The notes below the pieces were generated by a model. The model worked only from the letters and a program-made list of their open reading frames with translations, did no database searches and was not told the origin of the DNA. A DNA stretch of 64,000 bases from positions 26,996,628 to 27,060,627 of the forward strand of contig NC_088305.1 in assembly GCF_032854445.1 (NCBI RefSeq), given 5' to 3'. This stretch comes from Liolophura sinensis (lineage: Eukaryota; Mollusca; Polyplacophora; Chitonida; Chitonidae). The translations under genes were made by a program, and so were the position numbers. Positions 20,601 to 29,347 of the stretch are shown piece by piece; position 1 is the first letter of the stretch, and each line of letters opens with the position of its first letter.

Positions 20601-23148
20601 AAATCACTTCAGGTGTTAATTAGCCACAAATTATTGCTATTGTCTTAAACTGTAATCTTTCCCTTTATCTTGTGTCTGTAGATTATCCATTTGTGTAGAT
20701 GGGACAGCGCTGCCCTCATTGCCCAGTTCGGAGTTGTTCTTAACAACGTGTTTGACACACGGGTAAGTTTGATGTTAAACTCTCATACTAATGCCGCCCT
20801 TGCTGCCCAGTCTGAGGTTGCTCTTAACGATGTGTTTGACACACGGGTAAGTCTGATGTTATACTCGCATACTAGAACCGTTCTCACTGCCCAGTCCGAG
20901 GTTGTTCTTAAGCAATCTGTTTGACACGCAAGGAGATATGTTGTCACAGGTATACCAGTGCAGCTCCCGTGCCCAGTTCGGTTTATTACTCAACAATGTT
21001 TTTGACACACTTGTAGGCCCGTTGTTACACATGCATACTAGTGCTACTCTCACTGCCCAGCTGGAAGTTATATTCAGTCATTTAAGTGCCTGGAACAAGT
21101 GTAGATGTGTTGTTACACGCATACCAGTACAACTCCCAGAACCCAGTACCGAATTATACGCAACAATGTTTTTGACACAAGGGCAGGTCCGTTGTTACAT
21201 GTGCATATTAGTGCCGCTCACAGAACGCAGTTTAGACTTATACTTAGCAATGTGTTTGATACACGGTTAGGTTCGTTATTACATACGCATGTTAGTACCG
21301 CTCACAGAACGCAGTTCAGACTTATACTCAATAATGTGTTTGACACACACGTAGGTCTGTTGTTACACGCATACAAGTACCGCTCCCAGAACACAGTTCA
21401 GACATATACTCAATAATGCTTTTGATACACGGTTAGGTCCGATGTTACATGCGCATATTAGTGCCGCTCATAGAACGCAGTTCAGACTTAGACTCAGCAA
21501 TGTGTTTGACACACAGGTAAGTCTGTTGTTACACGCATACCAGTAGCGCTCCCAGAACCCAGTTCAGACATATACTCAATAATGTTTTTGATACACGGTT
21601 AGGTCCGTTGTTACATGCGCATATTAGTGCCGCTCACAGAAGGTAGTTCAGACGTATACACAGCAATGTGTTTGCCACAAGTGTAGATCTATTGTTACAC
21701 GCATACCAGTAGCGCTCCCAGAAACCAGTTTAGACTTACACTCAACAATGTTTTTGAAACACAAGTAGGTCCGTTGTTACGCAAGCGTATTAGTACCATT
21801 CTCACTGAACAACTGGGAATTATACTCAACAATGTGTTTGGCAAACGTGTAGATCTGTTGTTTCATACGCATATTAGAGCCGCTCACAGAGCCCAGTAGG
21901 CTACAGACTTATACTTAACAATGTGTTTGACACACAGGTAGGTTTGTTGTTACACGCATATCAATATCCTAGTTAGGGTTAACACTCAACGATACAGGTT
22001 TGATGATTATCATTTCTATCATTGTCCTAGCTATATTAATGGACGGCGTATCTAAGAATCTGGAGCTGTGTGTCAATTGCCCGTATGGCCGATTGTACAG
22101 ACGTCTGTAAATAACCAGGTCGACCTGATTGGTTGTTGGATCTGTTTGCATCATAATTTCAGTGCTGCTAAAACAAGTCGATTTAAACATTTCCTTTTTA
22201 CCTGTCTAACTCATAACTTTTACCAAGAAGATTTCATCAGATTCTTTATCATTTTAACAAGAACAACTGGAGCTTGTGACACATTCGAGCAGACACAACG
22301 ACAAAATGGATGAATGGTGTTGTTGTTGTTGCTGTTTGGATAGGTCGCTCACATGGAGGTGGAACTGTCAAAGGGTAACGTTTTCCCATGCATGCTGAAG
22401 TTGTCAGACATGTGCGAGACCTATGGTGGGAACTCTGCTACGTTAGCTTTCAAGAACGATGTCAAGGTCAGCATGATTAAATGTAAAAGAAAGATATTTT
22501 CTCAGTCCTGGATAGGAAAGGTAGAAATATTTGTCTAAAAACTGCTTTATTGTAGCTTATGTTCGTCTTCACGATTTGTCCGACCACATCCGGCTGGTGC
22601 ATCTTGTGTCGCGTCGGTGCATCATGTGTCGCGTCGGTGCATCTTGTGTCGCGTTGGTGCATCTTGTACGATATCGTTGGCGTGTTGCCATATCAGCGTG
22701 TTCTGTGTAATGTAGGTGTGTCTTGTATCACGTCAGTGTGTATTTGCAACACGTCAAAGTGTCATGTAGCATGTCAATGATTCCTGTGCCACATCAGTCT
22801 GTCTTGTATCGTATCAGTGTGAACTGTTCCATGTCAGTGCTGCCTGAACCGGGTCACTGTGTCTTGTGCTATGTCAGTGATATTATTTTGTACCACTTTA
22901 GGGTGATGAATCAGAGTGTGAGTGTCTTGTACCATATCTGTGTGTATTTCATCGCCTTAATGTGTTTTACAACACATCAGAGTGTTTTATAGACATACTG
23001 TTCTAGACAGAGGGTTATGTGTTTAGCAGAAAGACTGGTGGATGGAAACTGCCGCATACTGGGCCAGTCGTCCACTGACGCCGGAAATGATCCAGTACGC
23101 AGCCGCAAACGTCAGTGTTCTCTTCGGTCTCTATGATAACCTGTCCAG
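17428..23148 (+). CDS. EXD1: EXD1-like 3'-5' exonuclease-domain protein (composite of four exons)
   Basis: Exons 17428-17679, 20682-20762, 22344-22466 and 23027-23148 join without phase conflict into about 165 residues that follow the DnaQ-like fold of exonuclease-domain protein 1. Landmarks in order are VAVDAKGVNLG (Exo I region), GPLTLLQVGT, FDVHTN, LKDLLEAKNVVK, DSAALIAQFGVVLNNVFDT (Exo II region) and RPLTPEMIQYAAANVSVL (Exo III region). In vertebrates EXD1 is a catalytically inactive partner of the piRNA machinery. The acidic residues expected at the Glu of DxE, at Exo II and at Exo III are Lys, Leu and Asn here. The 5' end and downstream exons are not located. The intron after the second exon is an array of copies of that exon's 3' edge. 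Confidence 0.75.
17700..17928. mobile_element. MITE-like palindromic element, copy 2
   Basis: Related to 16958-17283: GAGTGATGCTAGGATGTATT at the left is mirrored by GTAGCATCGCTGAGACAACA at the right, with the same AT-rich middle. It starts about 20 bp after the EXD1-like exon's donor. Confidence 0.55.
18150..18760. repeat. Minisatellite, about 28-bp unit (57-bp dimer), left part
   Basis: Alternating subunits such as CAGCTCTGCATGCACTAATC plus ATTTTCTC, and CAGCTCTGTATTCACTAATC plus ATCTATTTA, form a two-unit higher-order repeat. It lies inside the EXD1-like intron and resumes at 19756 after an insertion. Confidence 0.9.
18761..19755. mobile_element. Probable solo LTR (995 bp) inside the minisatellite
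   Basis: The insert starts TGTTACGG and ends ATATAACA, giving TG...CA ends and a TGTTA/TAACA inverted pair. TCAT precedes it and recurs after it, and removing the insert restores an intact minisatellite unit. A TATA-like ATATATAAAA is at 18831 and polyadenylation-type AATAAA signals occur at about 19328, 19343 and 19620. There is no coding frame of note. This pattern fits an LTR left by recombination of a retrotransposon; orientation is likely plus but not proven. Confidence 0.6.
19756..20640. repeat. Minisatellite, about 28-bp unit, right part, increasingly degenerate
   Basis: Clear units continue to about 19950. Up to about 20640 looser copies follow (TCAGCTCTGTACTGGCTA-like and GGCTAATCATTTTCTTC-like). 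The decay gradient runs towards the next EXD1-like exon. Confidence 0.7.
20682..20762 (+). CDS. EXD1: EXD1-like, Exo II exon
   Basis: The acceptor TGTGTCTGTAG precedes 27 whole codons, IIHLCRWDSAALIAQFGV followed by VLNNVFDTR, ending CGG|GTAAGT. The family pattern here is HDCR.DSAAL; this copy has Leu where the catalytic Asp is expected. It enters and leaves in phase 0. Confidence 0.8.
20763..21960 (+). repeat. Tandem array from EXD1-like exon 3' edge plus donor, about 84-bp unit
   Basis: About 14 diverged copies follow the exon. Each keeps a version of CTCACTGCCCAGTTCGG, GTTCTTAACAATGTGTTTGA and CACACGG with GTAAGT-, GTAGGT- or GTAGAT-like bases, then a GTTACACGCATAC segment. The early copies are closest to the exon (20830-20850 has TTTGACACACGGGTAAGTCT). 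The unit covers roughly the last 55-60 bases of the exon and the start of the intron. Many open frames are repeat-derived. Confidence 0.8.
22344..22466 (+). CDS. EXD1: EXD1-like, third exon
   Basis: After TGTTTGGATAG, 41 codons starting VAHMEVELSKGNVFPCMLK and ending LAFKNDVK lead to AAG|GTCAGC. The start completes the FDTR-VAH join typical of the family (FDTQVAH). Phase 0 at both ends. Confidence 0.75.
22590..22990. repeat. Degenerate tandem repeat, about 20-22-bp unit
   Basis: Copies such as GTCGGTGCATCTTGTGTCGC become diverged versions with TCAGTGTGTCTTGTATC. It fills the intron between two EXD1-like exons. Confidence 0.65.
23027..23148 (+). CDS. EXD1: EXD1-like, Exo III exon
   Basis: From a GTGTTTAG acceptor, 40 codons plus two bases: QKDWWMETAAYWASRPLTPE, then MIQYAAANVSVLFGLYDNLS, ending at AG|GTAAGC. 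The RPLTPEMIQYAA block is the family's Exo III helix. The tyrosine is present, but the usual Asp of AAxD is Asn. The following exon is not found. Confidence 0.75.
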
Positions 23149-23295
23149 GTAAGCCTCCGTCGGAACAAATGTCAAACGTGTAGTGAATATATGCTATATT
23201 CATTTGTAATCCAACGTATATACCTGATAGTCGCGGCAAGCAAGCTTTACCTCTTACCACTTATCGACAGGTCTCTTACCAATGATATTTATTTA

Positions 23296-23543
23296 TTTAA
23301 TTTGATTCGTGTTTTACGCCGTACTGAAGAATATTTCACTTATACGCCGGCCGCCAGCATTATTGTGGGAGGAAACCGGGCAGAGCCCGGGGGGAACCCA
23401 CGACCATCAGCATGTTGCTGACAGGCTTCGCGACGTACAGCCGGAGAAGTCAGCATGACTTGGACTTGCGGCTGCATTGGTGAGAGGCTCTTGGGTCATT
23501 GCGCCACGCTGGCGTGCTATCCCACTCGGCCACGGTGGCCTCT
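23296..23543 (-). repeat. AAATAAAT-tailed SINE
   Basis: Minus-oriented, nearly full length: TTTTACGCCGTACTGAAGAA to the inverted tRNA-like head CCACTCGGCCACGGTGGCC. Confidence 0.85.
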
Positions 23544-23619
23544 ACCACTGATAGACAATATTCTTAACACTCTATGGTACTAACATGTCGGCCACAGCGT
23601 AAAACCACAAACAAAAAGT

Positions 23620-23885
23620 ATTGATTTATTTATTTATTTCATTTATCTTTTACGCCGTATTCAGGAATAATTCACTTATACGACGGCTGCCAGCATTATG
23701 GTGGGAAGAACCGGGAAGAGCCCGGCGGAAACCCACGACCATCCGCATTTTGCTGCCAGACATACTCACGTATGGTTAGAGAGGAAGCCAGCATGGGCTG
23801 AACATGAACACATAGCGACCGCATTCGTGAAAGGCTCCTGGGTCATTGCACCGCGCTGGCACGCTAATCACCTCGGCCATGCATT
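23620..23885 (-). repeat. AAATAAAT-tailed SINE
   Basis: Minus-oriented, tail TTTATTTATTTATTTC, body CATTATGGTGGGAAGAACC, inverted head ending CTCGGCCATG. Confidence 0.85.
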
Positions 23886-24135
23886 TTATTTTTGTGTTAC
23901 TTCTGATCATATAGCCTAGTATTTCAGCACATAGGAGAAAATGTAAGGTGAAATTGGGTCACCCTGTCTACACCCGAGGCTGATATCGACAAAGGACGAT
24001 ACATGTCAGTTTTGTAGCACACTTGTGAAGATATCTGTGTGAAATGTTTTCACCCATTTCCTAAAGTCTTTTCCAAAATTCAAGGATTCGAGAACTTCTT
24101 CTGTGAAGTCCGAGGAAATAGAATCAAAGGCTTTC

Positions 24136-24402
24136 TTAAAATCTTCTTAAAATTGAAAGGAGTAACCCTGGTATTTCCTTTTCTTTGGCTTCAAACATAA
24201 TATCATATATCAGATTTTCCGAGATACATCTGCCTGGTACAAACCCCCTCTGGTCATCGTGCATAATATTATCTAATAATATTTTCAGTCTATTTGCAAT
24301 ACATGCCCTGATAAGTTTGTAACTTACATCTGTTAAAGTTATAGGTCTCCTATTTTTGAGAATATCTCTCGGTTTATTTGGTTTTGGTAAGCATGTAATC
24401 AT
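24136..24402 (-). pseudogene. LINE reverse transcriptase fragment
   Basis: Open for 88 codons. It holds the fingers and early palm of a non-LTR reverse transcriptase (RRPITL, IANRLK, DDQRGFVPGR). The frame breaks where a short insertion of about 7 bp near 24140-24147 separates GLLLSI from the expected FKKAFDS block, which continues in another frame. Confidence 0.75.
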
Positions 24403-25542
24403 CCCTTGTTTCTGTGTAACAGAAAATACGTCTTCCCTGAAACTCTCATAGGTTGATCTTAAATCAAAATATCCTAAATCTTATCAGAATATTTTGTAAA
24501 ATTCCACCGGAAAACCATCCGACCCTGGGGTTTCCTCGTTTTCCACTGACTTCAAGCTAGTGCTTAGTTCCATATGCGTGATATCGCCTTCTAACACTTT
24601 ATGTTTAAGTTTGGTAAGTCTGTTAGTTTCATATCTTTTAATGCTTCTTTAATGTTATCTTTGTCAAAACAATTTGATGAAGCAGTATACAGGCTGCTAT
24701 AATGCATTTTCCGCTCTTCTAAAATATCTGATGTTTCAAATATTTCCTTCCCATTATCTAGCGTTAATTTCGTAATAAGTTTATTTGTGAAATTCTTTTT
24801 TCTAATGACAGAATAAACTTTTTTCTACATTTTCAGTCCAGTTTGCTTTTGATCTAGCTACAATACCTTCTATTTTTTTCTCGCAGTCTTTGATCTTCCG
24901 CTTTTGCATGGCTCAGCGTATCTATTTTTTCCTTTTGAACTTCTTATCATATTTTCTAACACATTTTCCTTAATCTGTCTATTTTCTTCTTTGTTGATGC
25001 ATATTTAATTGTTTCTCCTCTTATCTTTATTAACAAGACCTCCAAAAACAATGTATCATCAATAATCAGTTGCAATTCTGCTTAAGGGATAGTTTTTTCT
25101 GCAGTATGGCAGGGGACAGTACTCGTCTATTGTATTATTTTTGACAGAGTTCGCCGGTTTAATAATAGTCACCATTTGGGGTCTATATCTATACTTTTAA
25201 CTTTCTAGTCGAAATTTGAATAAAAAGTATTATGATACCTCTCGACTGAGAATTGTAAGGGCTTACCCAGGGCATCATGTTCCCAGTCATTTTTAGTAGG
25301 TCTCTCCATATCTAGGGTGGCTATGTGTGTCTAGAGAGCAAATAATAGAAAACTTTTTCTTTTTGAAGTAATGAAATACATCCGGTCTTTTTTTTTCACA
25401 TCAACCAGGCCCCGACAGTTCATAGATACTATATCATCAGTCTGAGTCATGGTTGTTTTATAGGAGTACTTTAGATGTATTATGCATTTTACTCTTCACA
25501 CTGTATTTTAGATGATTGAACAGATCTGTTCTTACACAACAG

Positions 25543-25810
25543 GGGACCTCCGTGGCTCAGTTGGTTAGCGCGCTAGCGCAGCGTAATGACCCAGGAGTCT
25601 CTCACCAATGCGGTCGCTGTGAGTTCAAGTCCAGCTCATGCTGGCTTTCTATTCCGGCCGTATGTGGGAAGGTCTGCAGCAACCTGCGGACGGTCGTGGG
25701 TTTCCCCCGGGTTCTGTCCGGTTTCTACCCACCATAATGCTGGCCGCCGTCGTATAAGTGAAATATTCTTGAGAACGGCGTAAAACACCAATCAAAAAAA
25801 AAAAAAAAAT
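25543..25810 (+). repeat. AAATAAAT-family SINE, full length, poly(A) end
   Basis: It begins GACCTCCGTGGCTCAGTTGG (box A-like) with GGTCGCTGTGAGTTCAAGTC (box B-like), then the standard body and a long A-run at about 25794-25809. It lies inside the LINE remnant. This is the best copy for reading the tRNA-derived head. Confidence 0.9.
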
Positions 25811-25842
25811 CTTACATAACACATTGGATTAAGTGGCATAAT

Positions 25843-26100
25843 TATTTATTTATTTGATTGGTGTTTTACGCCATACTAAAGAATATTTCACTTATACGAC
25901 GGCGGTCGGCATTATGGTGTGAGGAAACCGGACAGAGCTGGTGAAAACCCGTGACCTACCGCAGGTTGCTGTCAGACCTTCCCACGTACGGTTGGAGAGG
26001 AAGCCAGCCTGAGCTGGACTTGAACTCACAGCGACCGCATTGGTGAGAGACTCCTGGGTCATTGCGCCGCCGTAGTGCGCTAACCAACAGGTTTGCCTTT
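25843..26100 (-). repeat. AAATAAAT-tailed SINE
   Basis: Minus-oriented copy inserted beside the previous plus-oriented one, from TTTGATTGGTGTTTTACGCC to GTGCGCTAACCAACAGG. The two form an inverted pair. Confidence 0.85.
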
Positions 26101-27837
26101 CGCCCCCTCTGAATAGGCAGGTTAGGGCACCAACTGCCTCATCATTTTAGAGGTCATTGTTTGTCACACAATTTAATTTTCGACTTTTGTTACAATGTAT
26201 TTTTTCTTCGCTTTTTTTTTGGTTTTTTTTTTGGTAAATCTTACATGACACTGCATCAACTATTGAAAATTAGGAAAAAAGAAAAAAAAAGGAAGAGTGG
26301 AGAGAAAAAAATTGAATAAATTCTTAACATTTAAACAACGAATGTTACTGGGCATGAAGGCCATGGCGAGAACCGGTCAGGCCTGTGCTGAGTTATTCGT
26401 AGGATATTTATCAATAAGAATTTTAAAAAAAATGAAATACACTAAGTGCGTTATTTATGTTTTGTCCTGAACTTTATGCCACCCTGCTGCTTGTCGGGAC
26501 ATCAACTGGGGTTTTTCTCACTGCTGTGGGCAGGAGAATGACGGGATATTCTGGTGCGTCCCGGGGAAGGAGTAGCCACACTAGTTAGATCATCAATACA
26601 TTTTGTTGACTTTACCAGTCTTGTTGTTCATTGCAGTTTTTTGCAAATATTTTTCCATCGCTCGACCATGCCGAATTTATTCATTTGTGCGCAGCTGTGG
26701 ATTTCAGCAGTTGCTGGGGTTTTTTTGCGTAAGGTCCTCCTTTATAACTATTTCCGTGCCTTGTAGAGGGCTGCGCTGTTAAATTGCTTCAACTTTTGTC
26801 TTGATTGACGTAAACTTAACAAAGACCCCCCCCCCCCACTCCCGGCACTCATGTTTGCATGGCTGTCGTGCTGCACAGGCCTTAGGCTATGGGCAATAAA
26901 GATGTCACCAGGTGTTACGGACATATGCAGCTTGCTGTATCTCAGTTATTTTTTCCTCGTATTCCTTGAGTGTTTCATTAGCACTATCTTCCTTTGTTCC
27001 GTGGATTCTGATACCATCTTTTCCTGAGTGCTGCTCGAGATCGTTCTGTTTTGATTGTAGCAGTATTAGCTACCTGTTCACTCTGCTGAGCTCATCCTGT
27101 TTTTTTCTTCTTGTTGCTGACAGAGTTCCCTTAGACTATCATTTTCATTCTCTAAGTGAAAATTCATGATTCGTGTTGTTCTATAACCATCGTTAGTTTT
27201 GTCACTATTTTGAATTCAGTTTTGGTTAACTGTTCCTGAAGTTTTTCACCTGTGACCATGTTATCTAAGTTTGCATGATGAGATCAAGCTGCTCACTAGT
27301 ACCTGTACCACCTTTCTGCACGTCCGGATCTTCCACGAGAACCTGAGCCGGAGGTGCTGGCTGCTCCTCCACGCTACTCAGTGAAGAAAAGTCTCTCCGT
27401 TTGTGGCGTTTCTTAGATTGAGGAGTCTCTGTCCACGGACCGGCTAGTCGCTAACTTGAGGTTGACTCTGGTGCCACAGGAAGCCCATGCACTAGTCCTA
27501 TGCCATGCAAACCGGTTTTGGGTTCACCGTCGACCAGAGCAAGCAAACAACTGATCAGTACAAGTAGGTCACTGTGACCATATTAGGTAAGCCTTGATAG
27601 GCCTAAAGACTTACAGAATGAAATGACAATGTACCAAATAACTAACGCATTTCTCCCAATCAGAATGTAAAATAAACCGATTTTCCCACAACAGCTGACA
27701 GCTGACCAATTAACTTGATTGGTTTATACGAAATATCCAGTATTACATAATCGCGATGACATTAAGGTATGGTCGTGTTTAGAACTGAGTTTACCTCACA
27801 CTTTCAGTCCGCCATGTTCGTTCCTCGACCCGGAAAG

Positions 27838-27955
27838 TCCACATTTCACCGGTTATGTGTGACCACTTGCCAGCTATAGCACTGTCGTCGCTGTTCTAGT
27901 GTTGCTCTTTACCTTGTACCGTACGTCTTTAACTATATTCTTAACACGAAGGCTT
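27838..27955 (-). repeat. Dispersed repeat family B, inverted fragment
   Basis: It shares TTTCACCGGTTATGTGTGAC, TTGCCAGCTATAGCACTGTC and GTACGTCTTTAACTATA with the copy at 16260-16375. Confidence 0.5.
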
Positions 27956-28204
27956 TTCTTTAGTTCGTCCTACTTGTTGATGTTTATTTTGCCTGACTGA
28001 CACTAGCTCTATTCAACACATTTTTTAAATTCGTAGCTCACAGGTAATACGATTTCTTTACATTTCGATGTGCGATTTGACAGCTACCGGTCACATTTCT
28101 TCTGGTATGTTCGAGCGAATGTTGAGCAAGTGTGAGGGAGTATGCCACTAGCCTAAACGGGTTATTTCCCTTGTACTGGATGACGTCACATATTAAACAA
28201 ACAA

Positions 28205-28462
28205 AAGTTATTTATTTTATTTATACTCGGTTGGTGTTTTACGCCCTACTGAAGAAGATTTCACTTATACGACGGCGGCCAGCATTATGGTGGGAGGAAC
28301 TGGGTAGATTCCGGGGAAATCCACCGACCATCCGCATGTTGCTGCCAGACATTAGAGGAAGTCAGCATGGGCTTAACATGGACACATGGCGACCGCATTG
28401 GTGAGAGGCTCCTGAGTCATTGCGCCACGCTGATTTCCTAACCCTATCGGCCACTGAGGCCC
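28205..28462 (-). repeat. AAATAAAT-tailed SINE
   Basis: Minus-oriented copy with a small deletion after CATTAGAGGAAGTCAGC and a head ending CGGCCACTGAGGCCC. Confidence 0.8.
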
Positions 28463-28985
28463 CACAATCAAATTTAACAGGCTAGAACAAAAGAAACAGT
28501 CCAACAAGGATCTTTTGTCCAAGGCATAGCGTTGCTTGTAATACACATAGTATAAATCGTGGGAAGGGATAACAGGAATTCTGAGTTCGACTCCGTAGTG
28601 AGTTGAACATCACTTACGAGAGTTGGCAATTCCCGATATGCCATCCTAAGAAATTACAGTTTCATTACACCAAGAAATGTAGGCTAATCAAAATTAAAGA
28701 AACTTCTGCAGATGTGATGGACATCTTGCAGACGTGATCTTTACGCAACAAAATCTTTGTGAGAAACGTCACAAACTGAGCAAGTCAGCGTCCTGCTCTT
28801 TATATCTGACGTACAAGCAGAAGTCAGAAAGCAGACAAAAGGGATAAATATAGCGGAATTAACGCAAGATAGCATTGCCTATTACCACAAAATTTCTGGC
28901 TTTTACCTTGTGAACGTGAGCTGGGGGCTTTCGACTGGCTCTAAGCCAGGCCTCAGACTTCCCTTGTTAGGACAAACCAAACAAA

Positions 28986-29017
<32 letters not shown>

Positions 29018-29248
29018 GTCCTGTTCCTTAAATGCAATGACCATTCAATTCATCACCAGAAAGTCCATTTAAGTGGACTTATCGCTATATATCGATGCAC
29101 AATCATGACGTCATTTTACGTCATCGCTAAAGGTGCATTTAGGCCTAAATTATGTTCAGTATTACTATGGTCCATAAATCACAGCACCGGTATTTCTAAC
29201 GAGGAACAGTATTTTCTTTTAATGTTTCTAACTGTAACGCATGCTTAC

Positions 29249-29347
29249 CGAATCATGCAGATCAACTCGAGCTCCTGCTTCCAATAACAGGTCAATGATT
29301 TCTTTATGTCCGTTCCTACCTGCCACATGTAAAGGTCGATCTCCCGC
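29249..29347 (-). CDS. Ankyrin repeat exon
   Basis: Minus strand. Acceptor ATTTCCTGTAG, exactly 33 codons, donor TCG|GTAAGC. One exon per 33-residue ankyrin unit in phase 0 is a common arrangement and supports the call. Confidence 0.75.

Larger units (their letters stand above)
23925..27500 (-). mobile_element. Degenerate LINE (L1/Tx1-like non-LTR retrotransposon)
   Basis: On the minus strand: a basic, proline-rich ORF1-like stretch at 27480-27310 (SKKRHKRRDFSSLSSVEEQ), an endonuclease start at 25450 (MTQTDDIVSMNCRGL), reverse transcriptase blocks at 24402-24136 (LPKPNKPRDILKNRRPITL, QRGFVPGRCISENLIYDIM), then AFDSISSDF, and GCRQGDPISPYIF near 23960. Many stops and frameshifts break it, and much of the endonuclease is unreadable. 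SINEs at 25543 and 25843 lie inside. It cannot be active. Confidence 0.75.

Noticed and set aside
20691-21416. Three frames of 77-122 residues as independent genes
   Set aside because: They traverse the EXD1-exon-derived array and change frame from unit to unit.
25543-25620. A tRNA gene
   Set aside because: Box A and box B-like sequences are present, but no tRNA cloverleaf is intact and the sequence continues into a SINE body. The same applies at 38992 and 14455.
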